A stretch of DNA of 64,000 nucleotides from Jaapia argillacea MUCL 33604. Taxonomy: Eukaryota; Basidiomycota; Agaricomycetes; Jaapiales; Jaapiaceae. This document shows, one piece after another, positions 1 through 11,148 of this stretch; the first letter of the stretch is position 1, and each line of letters opens with the position of its first letter. The stretch is taken from positions 993,132-1,057,131 of the forward strand of contig KL197714.1 of NCBI GenBank assembly GCA_000697665.1. The letters are read 5' to 3'. Position numbers and translations under genes: made by a program. The notes under the pieces are model-generated. The model worked only from the letters and a program-made list of their open reading frames with translations. It was not told the DNA's origin and did not search any database.

Positions 1-1199
1 AGTCTCTCAAGCATTTCAGACGGAAGCAGAGCATTTACTCTATCAGTCTGTCGCATTGTCCAAAATCTCCGAAAGCAGCCGCTTGCTCTCGTGGTGCAAT
101 GCGGTTGCCCACTGTGAAAGACGAGCAGCGAGAGTTAACACTCTCCGATTCCCCACGGTTTTCAAACTACCCCCTCAGGAGACCTCGACAGATCTCACGC
201 ATACATCCATCTCCCAGGCATTCAAAGCCATGGTGAATTTGAAGGCCCTTTACGTCGAATCCGCGGAAAGAGGCGTCGAATTCCATCCTTCACTCCGTCC
301 TTCCACATTCGACAACTGTGAATTTCGCCTCGTGGAACTGGTCGGGGATCTTCCTGGCTTTACAGTTGACGAAATTTGGACCCTCCTATCTTCCCAACCC
401 GACATACACTATTGGGTTCCTGGGCAGGCCTTCACGATGTCCCTTGACGTCTCCTCGTTTCCTCCCGATGTCCTTCCCCAACTTCGTGACCTCCTCTTTA
501 TTCGCCCCGGGTTGACCAAACACCTTGCGGGTCGACCAATCAGACGCCTTTCATGGTTGTTCTATCTTCAGGAGACGCAAATTATTGGTCTACCACAGTC
601 CATTAGCATCGCACAGGCGACCATCCCAGATCTTCGGCTCTTCCGTGACACACTAAGCGAGTTGTATATTATGAATCATCTAGAAGAAGGGTTCTCGGTC
701 CTGGAAGTTGTTGCATTGGTGGCAGAGTACGCACCGAGACTCCGAACGTTGACTATACGTTCTGAAGGCTCGGATTGCGCTGTGAGTACCTGCAAGGCTT
801 GCGTTCCAAAGCTCCCTCCTCGAACTTACATGTTTTTGTAAACTTCAGATTCCGGAGGTTGAACATTCCCAATTAGTTCAAGCTATTTCTTCATTCAAAC
901 AGCTCGACACCCTTGCTCTGGAAGTGGAAATGCTGGTGCTCCATCTCTTCAATAACACTCCCATCAGTTCTGATGATCCCTTGGAGCAAGATCCCTTTTG
1001 GTCGGGGCTTTCGCCTGTCCACTGCCGCGAAGTCGCCACGTCGCTGATGGTTTCATGCCCATCACTGCGTACCGTCTCCTTTCCACTGCAGAACCCCTCG
1101 GGGACCTCAAAGAATCCCTGTTACACTAGGACTGTGAATGGCGAGGCAAAATTGGTGGGCTTCGATCTTGTTGACACTACAAGTTGGTGGATGAAATGA
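1..1199 (+). CDS. F-box-like protein, tandem copy 1 (5' end outside window)
   Basis: Exons are <1..781 and 849..1199, reading in the frame that starts at base 2; a 67-nt phase-0 intron (donor GTGAGT, acceptor TTCAG) separates them. The protein is colinear with the genes at 3879 and 5572. By comparison, about 25 codons carrying the F-box start lie before the window. F-box proteins bridge SKP1 of an SCF ubiquitin ligase to a substrate; the leucine-rich remainder would bind the target, which is unknown. The second exon ends in a conserved SWWMK tail shared by all three copies. The reading frame is open throughout the visible part, so this copy looks functional. F-box identity is inferred from the full-length sister copies. 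Confidence 0.8.
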
Positions 1200-1809
1200 T
1201 TCGATATGTTTCCGTTGTTCATATTCATACGATTGTTGTACGATTGCCAGAAATTATGACACAGTACGCGATGTGCGTTTTGTTAGACGTCAAATGCCAT
1301 TCCCTGATTTCCCAAGCTTTACATACAGCGTTGGTTGTTTTCACTTCAGCGAAGTCGAACCAAACCTTCCTCAAAGCCCCGGTTCGCAGGTATGTACAGA
1401 TGGTCGCAGATTGAAACGGACAGATGACATTTAGTCGGCCCTTCGAATCAAGAACTATTCAGTGCCCCCCCGAGTAGGATGTTTATATTGAGAAATGGAT
1501 GGTTACAGGAACAGTTTTCGGAAACATGGATAATCGTGCGAGCGTTGTATTCCCTATTTCATTGGATTCTTTGTGAGATTGGCTTAGCTGGTACTTTCGA
1601 ACTATCTTGTAAAGGTCATGCTGTAAAGAACCTGGCACCTTGATTTGGATCACTCTGTCAGTCTTCGAGACTGCACACAAGCGACCGAAGCGTCTGCAAG
1701 GATGAAATCATTAATCGCAAGAAGCGAATATGACGGGCGGCCTAATCAAACGAGTCAGCGGGTATGTAGGATGTCAATAACGACAGTAACCTTACGAGGA
1801 TTCGAAGGG
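1200..1809. other. Intergenic, 3' flank of F-box copy 1
   Basis: No gene is seen. The first 120 bases (to about 1320) resemble the 3' flanks of copies 2 and 3: all three keep a short block with TTAGACGYCA followed by CCATTC and CTRATTT. The duplicated unit therefore extends past the stop codon. The remainder up to the minus-strand pseudogene shows no recognisable feature. Confidence 0.5.
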
Positions 1810-2847
1810 CTAATGATGACCCACCCAGCAACCCGGACCCCCAATAATCCTGTCAAGCCAAAAATCTTTGGCATCCTGGTCCAACTCATCCCCACATGGG
1901 TCCGGCTGAGAATCCAACAAGACTGTCATACGATGGGTATCGTTGCGCACCGCCGTCATCAGCTCCGCCATCACCCGGCCATGGCGACCAGCTGCGTTGC
2001 CGCAACCCCATCGTAACGGCGGTCGAGGTTGAATGAGGATCTGCTGAGGGACCAGCGTTGTCGTCGATGACGAAGACATGGATGCATGACATGACTGAGT
2101 CATTTTTCGAGCGTGAAGTTTTGCAACTACAGTTTGGATGATGGAAGGGAGAAAAAATGCCTGCTCCAATTTGGATAGACGCAGATGTGTCAAGTTTGGG
2201 GTGAGGTCTACCATGGTTGGGACACTCTCCTGACAAACATACCCTTCGAGGTGGAGTCTTTGGAGGGAAGGGAGGATGTGCCATGGGAGTCACTCCCAAA
2301 AATATACATCGTGAGCCCCATAGAGGGTCAATTCCACGAGATTTGGCAGAGGGACAGGACTGAGTGGGAACGATCTGCAGTCAATTACGACGAGGGTGAG
2401 AGTTTTTAGAGTTTCTGATACTACGGTGAGCACTCTGGTCAGCAACTCGTTGATGCCATCAACACATTGCCAAGCCTCATCGGTTCTTCTTTGTGACTCC
2501 TGCAGCTGGAGGCTCTGGGGCGAACCTAAATTACTCTAAGAAAAGAATGGCACATAGAGTACTTGGCACATACCAATCCCCTTGCCCTCAGCCTCTATTG
2601 GGGGAGGATCACGATACGAGATGTAAAGGTGTCGGACGCGACGAAGGGCATGTGGGGTAGATTCGAGAGTTGCTGCAAAAGCGCGCATTCGAGAGAGCCC
2701 GTGCAACGCGACGGACTGGTATCGCACCTCGGCCGAAACGCGGTTGAAATCACGGGAGACGGAGGAGAGTGAGGCGCCAGTCCGACCTCCATCAATACAT
2801 GCTTGGTTGAAAATACGTAGCCAGATCTCTGGGGGGCATTGTTCCAT
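1810..2847 (-). pseudogene. Broken F-box/LRR gene, unrelated to its flanking tandem copies
   Basis: On the minus strand, exon 1 (2847..2574) begins MEQCPPEIWLRIFNQ, a typical F-box start, and ends at a GTATGT donor. Exon 2 begins at 2525 after a TTTAG acceptor and continues in LRR-like sequence. The frame is interrupted by an in-frame TGA at 2292..2290; immediately after it the same frame resumes as leucine-rich sequence (LPSLQRLHLEG, then LTPNLTHLRLS). Near 2090-1990 a second frame briefly looks better (VFVIDDNAGPSAD), hinting at a frameshift. The last part (FWLDRIIGGPGCW) resembles a common C-terminus of agaricomycete F-box proteins. A small intron removing the TGA would break the frame, so I read it as a decayed gene; a sequencing error or a very unusual splice is the alternative. 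Confidence 0.6.
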
Positions 2848-2904
2848 ATTTATTACAATCGTCGGTTGGCAACTGCTGTATCTTTGAAGAATGAATTGAA
2901 GTTC

Positions 2905-3435
2905 CTGATAGATCGTCAAGGGAGTCGTCAACAATGGGTTCGTTCTGCTATCGTGAGACGCTGTGTCCGGACGCAAGCTCGTGTTGCGGCTGTGAAATTA
3001 ATTTCTAGCTTGGTACTTGTTCCCTCCTTGTCTGTGTGCTTGTATTTCGAGAGAGGTGAGTGCTTAAGCTTGAGCGCTCGAGCGTCGTATCCTGCCTAGC
3101 CTCACATTATTTACATTGTCACCTCCGACACAACCATTCCAGATTTGATATTAATATTACGCGCATTGAATGACAAAGTCCCTGATAGGTTGTCAAGGGA
3201 GTCGTCAATATTCTATCGTGAGATGGTGTGTGCGGGACGCTCAACGAGCTTATGTTGGGGCTAAGCTTCTCTTAGCTCAGTGGTGCTCGTGCCATCTTTG
3301 TCTGCTCTTAAACTTGTGTTCAAGAGAGTGATGAGCGCTCAGTACTCAGTGCTGAGCGTCGTAACGTGCCCAGCCTCGCAATATTAACTTCATTGTCACC
3401 TCCCACAACCATTCCTAATTTGAAGCTTTACGTAC
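2905..3435 (+). repeat. Imperfect direct repeat, two units of about 260 bp
   Basis: Unit A (about 2905-3170) and unit B (about 3176-3435) share, in the same order, CCTGATAG..GTCAAGGGAGTCGTCAA, TATCGTGAGA, the GAGCG..TCGTA segment, CAYATTGTCACCTCC-type sequence and ACAACCATTCC. They carry substitutions and small indels. A third, shorter relative starts near 5245, upstream of F-box copy 3. Neither unit has a long conserved reading frame. They look like duplicated F-box promoter or upstream sequence, not a transposon; no terminal repeats or target-site duplications were seen. Confidence 0.6.
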
Positions 3436-3878
3436 GCGTATCTTGCCTTGTACCGCTTTCCTCGACTACTTAAGTACGACCGTTCTGAACAACCTGGTCG
3501 CTCATGACCTTGGGCTTTGGTTCTGTGTTCAAATCGCGTGGTCACCCAACACTTCTATTCATATCTTCCCGTCCATCACTCATTCTGTTCGAAAGGCCAC
3601 TCACAAACCTCCAGTACGTCTTATCCGACTGTTCGACCAATTACCGCAACGCCACTGACTTCTTCGCCAGTTCGAGGATTCAAATAGTGAGCGTCCTTCC
3701 CCTACGCACTGTCGCCCTTAGGTCCCGAATTATTGGCCCTCGGTTTCAGTGTGCTTCATATTCAGGTGTTCTCGCCGTACGTCTTGCATTCGCTCCGAAA
3801 TTGGAGCAGTTTTGACTGAACAGCTCGATAGGAAAAGTGAAATTCAGAAACCAACAAATATCCGACCCCCCGCCAACC

Positions 3879-5153
3879 ATGGCTGAACTTCCAGTTGAAC
3901 TCTACGCGCGGATTTTCCGACTCGTCGGGGCCAATGACTTGACGTCGCTCTCCAGAGTCACTCAAGCATTTCAGACGGAAGCTGAGCATTTGCTCTATCA
4001 GTCTGTCGCATTGTCCAAAGTCTCCGAAAGCAGCCGCTTGCTCTCGTGGTGCAATGCGGTCGCGGACTGCGAAAGACGAGCAGCGAGAGTTAACACTCTC
4101 CGATTCCCCACGTATTTCAAACTATCCCCCCAGGAGACCTCGGCAGATTCCATACAGACGTCCATCGCTCGGGCATTCAAAGCCATGGTGAATTTGAAGG
4201 CCCTTTACGTTGAATCCGCGGAAAGAGGCGTCGAATTCCACCCTTCACTCCGTCCTTCCACATTCGAAAACTGTGAATTTCGCCTCGTTGAACTGCTGGG
4301 AAATCTTCCCGGGTTTACCGTTGATGAAGTTTGGACCCTCCTATCTTCCCAACCCGATATATGCTATTGGGTTCCTGGTACTGGCTTCACGATGTCCCTT
4401 GACGTCTCCTCTTTTCCTCCCGATATCCTTCCCCAACTTCGTGACCTCCTCTTTATTCGCCCCGAGTTGACCAAACACCTTGCGAGTCGACCAATCAGAC
4501 GCCTTTCATGGTTGTTCTATCGTGAGGAGCCGGAAAAGATTAGTCTTCCACAAGCCATTGGCATAGCACAGTCGACCATCCCAGATCTTCAGCTTTTTCG
4601 CGACACGCTAAGCGAGCTGTATATTATGAACACTCTTGGGAAAGATTTCTCAGCCGTTGAAGTTGTTGCATTGGTGGCACGGTACGCACCGACACTACGA
4701 ATCTTCACTATATGTTCTCGAGGCTCAGATTGTGCTGTGAGTACATTGGAGGCTTACATTCTAAAACCACCACCTCGAACTTACTTCCTTGTTTGACTTC
4801 AGATTCCGGCAAATGAACATCCCCAATTAGTTCAAGCTATCTCTTCATTCCAAGACCTCGATACCCTTCTCCTTGAAGTGGATATGCCGGTCTTGCATCT
4901 TCCCAACGACACTTGCATCGCTCCTGATGGTCCCTTGGAGCAAGACCCCTTTTGGTCGGGGCTTTCACCTGTCCAGTGCCGCCAAATCGCCACGTCGTTG
5001 ATGGTTTCATGCCCATCACTGCGTACCATCTCCTTCCCGCTGCAGAATCCCTCGGGGATCTCAAAAAATCCCTGTTACTCCAGGACTGCGAATGGCGAGG
5101 CGAAATTGGTTGGCTTCGATCTCGTTGACACTTCAAGTTGGTGGATGAAATGA
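3879..5153 (+). CDS. F-box-like protein, tandem copy 2
   Basis: Exons 3879..4736 and 4803..5153 (66-nt phase-0 intron) encode 402 residues. The start is the ATG in GCCAACCATGGCTG; an in-frame GTG 14 codons upstream is a less likely start. Residues 1-45 are an F-box (MAELPVELYARIFRLVG, then LTSLSRV and LLYQSVAL), followed by a leucine-rich region without sharp repeat units. The likely role is SCF substrate adaptor. About 190 bases upstream, including the sequence around the start, are nearly identical to the same region of copy 3, so promoter and gene were duplicated together. The substrate cannot be inferred. Confidence 0.88.
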
Positions 5154-5571
5154 TTCGGTATGATTCGGTTGTTTATATTCCATACGATTGCGAGAAATTG
5201 TGATACAGTACTTTTAGACGCCAGACACCATTCCCTAATTTCCTATAGGAGTTGTCAACAATGATATGCTTAGTCTGAGTTTGTCCGCGACGCGAGCTCA
5301 TGTTGCGGCTGTGCTTTTTTTAGCTTGGTGCTTGAGTGTCGTAACATTGCTAAGTAGCCCGGCATGATGCACGTTGTCACCTCCAACGTCCTTGCTCTAC
5401 ACACTGTCGCTATCAGGCCCGGAATTATTGGTTATTGTGTTCGGTTTGCTTCGTATGTAGGTGCTCTCGACGTCGTCTTACGTTCGCTCCGAAATTGGAG
5501 TAGTTTGACTGAACAGCTTGATAGGCAAAGTGAAATCTGGAAACCAACAAATATCTGACCCCCCGCCAACC
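5154..5571 (+). repeat. Duplicated upstream block of F-box copy 3
   Basis: This spacer has no gene. About 5245-5395 is a shortened relative of the direct repeat at 2905-3435 (GAGTTGTCAACAATG, GACGCGAGCTCATGTTGCGGCTGTG, TTGTCACCTCC). About 5386-5571 aligns with about 3690-3878 upstream of copy 2, including CGAATTATTGG-like, CGCTCCGAAATTGGAG and ACCCCCCGCCAACC segments. It is therefore the presumed promoter of copy 3. No TATA box is obvious. Confidence 0.6.
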
Positions 5572-6840
5572 ATGCCTGAACTCCCAGTTGAACTTCACGC
5601 GCGAATTTTCCGACTCGTCGGGGCCAACGACTTGACGTCGCTCTCCAGAGTCTCTCAAGCATTTCAGACAGAAGCTGAGCATCTGCTCTATCAGTCTGTC
5701 ACATTGTCCAAAAACTGCGACTGTAGCTGCTTGCTCTCGTGGTGCAATGCGATTGTGCACTGCGAAAGACGAGCAGCGAGGGTGAACACTCTCCGATTCC
5801 CCACATATTTCAAACTACCCCTCCAAGAGACCTCGGCAGATCTCATGCAGACATCCATCGCCCAGGCATTCAAAGCCATGGTGAATTTGAAGACCCTTCG
5901 CCTTGAATGGCAGGAAAGAAGCGTCGAATCCCACCCTTCACTACGTCCTTCCACGTTCGACAACTGTGGATTTCGCCTCGTTGAATTGCTGGGGAATCTT
6001 CCCGGCTTTACTCTTGGTGAAATTTGCACCCTCCTATCTTCCCAGTCCGAGATACGATATTGGGCTCCTGGCATCGGCTTCACGAAGTCGCTGGCCCTCT
6101 CCTCTTTTCCTCCCAATATCCTACCCCAACTTTGCGACCTATTATTCAATCGTCCCGAGTTGACTAAACATTTTGCGGGTCGACCAATCAGACGTCTTTC
6201 GTGGTTCTTCTATCGTGACTGCAAGGAGCGGAAAACAATTGGTCTACCACAGTCCATTGGCATCGCACGGGCGGCCATCCCAGATCTTCAACTTTTTCGC
6301 AACACGCTAAGGGAGCTGTACATTACGAACGCTCTGGGAAAAGGTTTCTCGGCCGTGGAAATTGCTGCATTGGTGGCACGGTACGCACCGAGACTCCAAA
6401 TCTTGACTATTTGTTCTCTAGACTCAGATTGCCCTGTGAGTACCTTGAAGGCTTGAATTTCAAAGCTTTCACCTCGGACTTACTTGTTTGCCTGACTTCA
6501 GATTCAGACGACTGAACACTCCCAAATAGTTCGAATTATCTCTTCATTCCAGCAGCTCAACACCCTTGCCCTGGAAGTGGATATCCCCAATGACACTCCC
6601 GGCATCGCTCCTGATGATCCCTTGGAGCAAGAGCCCTTTTGGTCTGGGCTTTCACCTGTCCAGTGTCGCCAATTCGCCAGGTCGCTGATGGTTTCATGCC
6701 CATCACTGCGTACCATCTCCTTCCCACTACGGAATGCCTCGGGGACCACAAAGAATCCCTGTTACTCCAGGGCAGCGAATGGGGAGGCGGAATTGGTTGG
6801 CTTCGATCTCTTCGACACTTCAAGTTGGTGGATGAAATGA
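5572..6840 (+). CDS. F-box-like protein, tandem copy 3
   Basis: Exons 5572..6435 and 6502..6840 (66-nt phase-0 intron in the same place as in the other copies) encode 400 residues. The F-box at residues 1-45 (MPELPVELHARIFRLVG) is almost unchanged from copy 2. Divergence is concentrated in the leucine-rich body, for example a short charged insertion near residue 220 (DCKERKTIG) and a small deletion early in exon 2. This pattern suits a conserved SKP1 contact with a changing target-binding surface. Copies 2 and 3 are offset by 1,693 bases, copies 1 and 2 by about 3,955; the difference is the block holding the pseudogene and the direct repeats. Confidence 0.88.
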
Positions 6841-7310
6841 TTCGATATAATTCGGTTGTTCACATCTTATTGCGAGGAATTGTGATATGTGAAGTGTGTT
6901 TTGTTAGACGTCAAATGCCATTCTCTGATTTTACCCCCAGCGGTCCTCTCGATAACTTGTGTGCCGGCGGCCTTAGGGTTTCTACAATACACTGTAGATG
7001 AGTCGTGGCGACTACTTAGAGCCCGTGAAACATGCTTTTCACCCAGGACCTGTTAGGCATGGCGAATCACGCGAACGAGTGACGATTTGCTTGCCAACGA
7101 CTCTGAGACTACCAGGGTTGACCCCTGACGGAGTGACGTTGCTCGACATGTATCTGGCACTTTTCCGCTCCTCTCGCTAGTCAACAAACAAGCAATCGCT
7201 TGGTAAACAGCACCAATAGCATCATGTCTCTGTCATATCAACTTCCGGTGTTCCCGCGTCGCCAACCACTCCGCTCAATCTCCGCCCAACGAGTCTTCAG
7301 AAGAATCCGA
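6841..7310. other. Intergenic between F-box copy 3 and snurportin 3' end
   Basis: The first 90 bases repeat the 3' flank seen after copy 1 (GTTTTGTTAGACGTCAAATGCC). The rest holds no supported gene or RNA; it includes the 3' side of the snurportin gene on the other strand. Confidence 0.5.
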
Positions 7311-8877
7311 TCAGCGTCGAAAAGAATTGTCAACCTCGGAAAAAACACACCTTTCGAAGGTATCCAGAGGTCTTTCTGGCTGCTTGTGGGCATGTCCGGG
7401 GACCCCTGGGCCGGGGTGGGACTCCTCATCGTGATATCCGATGATGGGAATCCAGTTGCTCAATGGACTGATTCCTGGTTCGAAGCTCGCTTGAGCGACG
7501 TAAAGAAGCAAACCGTCTGGCTTGACTTCGCATGAGATCGACGCGAGTTCACCTTTTCCGGTCAGAAGGGAAGAGTGTGATGACGCGTGGTCGACATCCA
7601 TACTCGGTTCTTCGCTCGAATTGGAGGAGGACAGAGGAAAAGAGAATGGAGCAGGGATGTCAATTGAGATGAAACGGGAAGATCGGGCCAGAGAGATAAT
7701 AGTAGATGATAGAGATAAGATGGACGTGTCAAGGTGGTAGGGTATCGGGGCGAAAGAGGTGGGATACGGGAACCGGTATGTCGAACCAGAGTTTTGTGCG
7801 TGTCCAGGAAGAGAGGGGAACGGTTGGAATGGGGATTCTGACGAAGGGTCAGCCGTGGGCGGGGGCGGCAGAGGCGTTAGCTCAGATAATCGCGTGTCTC
7901 TCCACCAGAATCTGCGTGAAGCATTAGAGCTCAACACATTTATGCCGATGATAGACACGGACCTGAATGCAGTCTCACAATCTCCGAGATCTTGGCTCTT
8001 CCACTTGACAACATCCAGGACGTGCAGAATCCCGTTGTATCGCCAATTGGGATCCAGGATACAATCGAGGATGGTGTCAGGCGGAAGACACGAAGGAAAG
8101 GGCGGGAGTAGAGACTTTCCGAGGACACGAGAGCGAAGCGTTGTGTTCGGAGCTGATGGATAGTTCAAAGACAAAACCCTAACAGCGAATATGGAGGACT
8201 TACCAATACCAGCCAGGCCCGCTGCATGGTGAGTAACCGCAAGGCAACGCTTTCCGACAGGAACAGGGGCCACGGCGACCCATCCAGTCTCCAAATCATG
8301 AGGAAGGCCATCCGTCCATGGATCATCCTCCTTCATCTCCAAAAGCTCCGCATACATGCATTTATCCGCCCATTTGTTCGGCTTCCGTGATGTTTGACCT
8401 TTAGGTTTTCCCTTTCGTTTCTTCCCTTTCTTCTTTCCCTGGATGTGTGCTCGAGGGATGGTCTGATCAGGAGGGGAAATTGCGGCACTGGCAGCGACGC
8501 TGGTAGACGCAAAGGAGTCTGGGAGCATAGAAACAAATCGGCCAACTCCCTCCCTCACGACCGTTTCCTCGATTTCATCTTCATCTCCTTCATCATCGAG
8601 ATTGAGATCAGCAAATAAGTCGAGCTGTCTGGTGGCATCTACGCGCTGGGCACGCCTCTGTACCAGAATATTGTCAGCAAGTACTAAATAGAAGAAAGGG
8701 AAGAGAAACACACACGCGTTTTTGTTCTTCTAATGCCTATACGCCAAGGCCTGGTGAACAGGGTCGCCAACTCAAACGAACTGGACGTACCTTTGCACGA
8801 CGAGCTTGTTGAGAAAAGTGGGGGTCTATGATCGCACTTGGGGGCACTTTATACGAGGCTTTGCGATCTTGAAACAT
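7311..8877 (-). CDS. Snurportin-1-like m3G-cap snRNP import adaptor
   Basis: Minus-strand exons are 8877..8791, 8736..8716, 8657..8204 and 8152..7311, giving 467 residues. Residues about 1-55 form a basic importin-beta-binding type region (SQQARRAKALEEQKR, RRAQRVD), followed by an acidic patch and a Lys-rich stretch (KKKGKKRKGK). The cap-binding domain starts near residue 130 (WTDGLPHD, then GWVAVAPVPVGKRCLAV) and continues with TILDCIL and VLDVVKWKSQDLGDCE, the core of the snurportin m3G-cap pocket. Family role: it binds the trimethylguanosine cap of U snRNAs and, with importin beta, carries snRNPs into the nucleus. The 51-nt intron 8203..8153 is a multiple of three, so a read-through reading frame also exists. 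The C-terminal 150 residues are less conserved and Ser/Pro-rich. Confidence 0.85.
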
Positions 8878-9116
8878 CGCTACAAGCTGGCCAGATGTAC
8901 GTCAGATAAGGAGAGATGGTGGTATCAAGTCGAACATGTTGAGGGAAATGTACCCTTCAAAATGCCGTATATTTACCTTTGGTTTTCCTCACAGCTGTGG
9001 CTAGGTTGCATTTCCTTGCATAATTTAACAATACCAATTAACTTCTACCTCCCGCCTCTTTTCTCGACCACAACCTCCGCCAACACCTCCAGCCGACTGC
9101 TCAGCTTCACCTCCGC
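8878..9116. promoter_or_regulatory. Short divergent promoter region
   Basis: Only 239 bases separate the start codons of snurportin (minus) and the gene at 9117 (plus), so the two promoters must overlap. The plus-strand side is pyrimidine-rich (CCTCTTTTCTCGACC), common upstream of fungal start codons. No clear TATA box was found. Confidence 0.5.
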
Positions 9117-9912
9117 ATGAATTTGTTGCAAGGAATGAGGCCATGGGCGCCGGGCCCAACCCCTGAGGCCCTCAGGATTGTTCGGGCTGTTTTTGAGTCG
9201 GCATCAGGTCCACTCAAAACCAAGGATATCTACAAATTGGCTGGTCAACAGGCCCATGAAGCCGTTGTTCCACCTCCAACAACCCCGGGCACTGTGAAAA
9301 AGATTGCGGGTGGCAGGAGGTTGACTACCCCTCTGCCTCCTCGTCCTACCCATCCCGTGCGATCTCTCAGGTGCGCTATTGTCGACTCGTCACTTGCAGG
9401 ATGTTCAAATTTCGAAACACCTTAGTTACCTCAAGCAGACCCTCCTGCCAGCATTGGTCACCCAGAACGTTATTGAAAAGTTCCACACCAAATCCACCCT
9501 CTCCGAAGATGAAATCAAACGCCGACTTTCTCAATTGACCAAAGCAGCGCGTAAGGCGAAATCCGCCCAGCTCCATGGACAAATTGACACATGGCTATGG
9601 AAGCTGAAGCCTCCGCAATCCGTTCCCACAACACCGACAGCAGACAAGGAAAAACCGGTATTCGGGCATGAAATTGGTGTAGGAGCAGATTGGTCGCATT
9701 TGAATAAGAGAAGACTGAGAGCAAGGGAGGAGAAGATTGGGAGAGACTTGAAGTGGCTGAAGATGTTGAAGAGGGCGCAATACGTCATGACGAAGGAGGA
9801 GGAGGCGGCGAAGGCAGCGCTTGAGGTCGAGCAGAGTGTGGAGCGGAAGAGGCTGAGGCGTGAACGAAGGGCGGAGCGGGCGAAGGAAACTGCCACGCAG
9901 GCGAATGCGTGA
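9117..9912 (+). CDS. Unrecognised basic protein, possibly helix-turn-helix-like N-terminus
   Basis: Exons 9117..9370 and 9426..9912 give 246 residues. The 55-nt phase-2 intron was chosen because it joins HPVRSL to SYLKQTLLPAL without breaking the pattern; a second possible acceptor at 9399 gives the wrong frame. Residues 15-45 (PEALRIVRAVFESASGPLKT) look like a helical winged-helix type start, and the C-terminal third is a highly charged Arg/Lys/Glu helix (ERKRLRRERRAERAKE) likely to be coiled. Such basic proteins are often ribosomal or RNA-associated; a mitochondrial ribosome-associated role is only a guess. I do not recognise the family. It shares a promoter with snurportin. Confidence 0.7.
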
Positions 9913-11148
9913 TGGATTTGCAAGTATCTTTACTCTCAACTATTAGTGCTGCCAGTTCGTTTGCAGAAGGACTATCGCGTGATTCTGCCTGAATTTACAC
10001 CTGGCCTCCTCGTACTTGGATGAGACGTTCATCCATCTGCATCTGCAAAGACCCTTTTCTGACGAGCTGATCCTCTTCTGATCCCTTTAAGTTTCTCGAT
10101 CCCCACGAAGTTTATGACGTGACACTCGCCCAAGCACTCTTGACACACCATTCCACCCAGCGATTACCCAGCGATTACCCATCTTTGTCCCTCAACGTTC
10201 AACCGCCAGCATCACATTGAGAACTCGCCTCCTGCTGATGACAAGACACTTGACTTGTGCAGACGTCAAGGTGCCTTGGCGCTTCTCTTGTACGCAAATA
10301 TTCGCCTGAAGATCTGACAGAGACCTTCCTGTCTTGCTTTGGTATACCTACAACTGCTGCAATACCTTTGCGACCGCACTCCTGCCGAGTAGTACCTCAA
10401 TAGTACATTCTCAGTCTTATTTCCTCAGAATCACATCTGATGGCGAAGATGGGCCTAACAGGGCCTAACGTATGAAAGTCTACAACGTTGCTCGTCAGCG
10501 TTCCAATGGAGATGCGATAGAAAAGGTGTCTACTGATATGGAACGAGCACCCAACTAATGCCCAGCATATTGGAATCCATTTGCCATCTTTGTCCTGCTC
10601 TCGACTTACATCGACACATTCGCCATATAAGTCGGGGTTTTGCACCATAGTAAAGACGGGATATTCGCCATTTCAATGCAGGTACGACAGTATCCCTGTA
10701 AGTCATTACCCACCGCTCTTGTACCATCGTTGAACATTTGACCCCGACGACAGGCCATCGAGGGTCCAAGCATTCATTCCAAGCCTTCTTACCCCAGAAC
10801 TGAGGCCTTGAGCACGACATCGCCGTCCTATAACCTACTCGCATCCCTCAATTCTCATCTAGCCACCGAAGCTGCGAGAGAAGATCAGGGCATCTTGGAA
10901 GCAATCGACACTCTTGGCGCTGCTCCTACCGGAGATCTCATGGCCTTCACAGTTTCTCACCCAGGGAATTCTCTGGTCGAAACGGGTACCCAGGTCGGCA
11001 AGGAGGTCCGAAGTGGGCAAGCCATAGAGTATAAGAGAGGGTCAAAAAAGCAGGGAATGAACAGGCCACTCTTCACTTACCCATCGTCCAACAGCAACAA
11101 CATCTCATCGCCCTTCAATCTCATACCTATCTCCCTTCAACAAACACC
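9913..11148. other. Intergenic, including lectin promoter
   Basis: No gene could be supported. A frame at about 10808-11050 is open but lacks recognisable motifs and runs into the lectin leader, so it is not annotated. A small perfect direct repeat (CCCAGCGATTA twice) sits near 10157-10180. The last 120 bases carry a TATA-like box and a pyrimidine-rich leader in front of the lectin start. Confidence 0.5.
11030..11037 (+). promoter_or_regulatory. TATA-like box of lectin gene
   Basis: TATAAGAG lies 112 bases before the lectin ATG and is followed by a CT-rich, AAC-containing leader (CAACAACATCTCATCGCCC). Position and sequence fit a strong fungal core promoter; this is an inference from sequence only. 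Confidence 0.5.

Noticed and set aside
1645-2016. Plus-strand open frame of 123 codons
   Set aside because: It is antisense to the F-box pseudogene, with composition typical of a shadow frame.
9357-9399. Alternative intron in the gene at 9117
   Set aside because: It keeps frame only with a weaker donor and interrupts the HPVRSL-SYLKQ continuity given by the chosen 55-nt intron.
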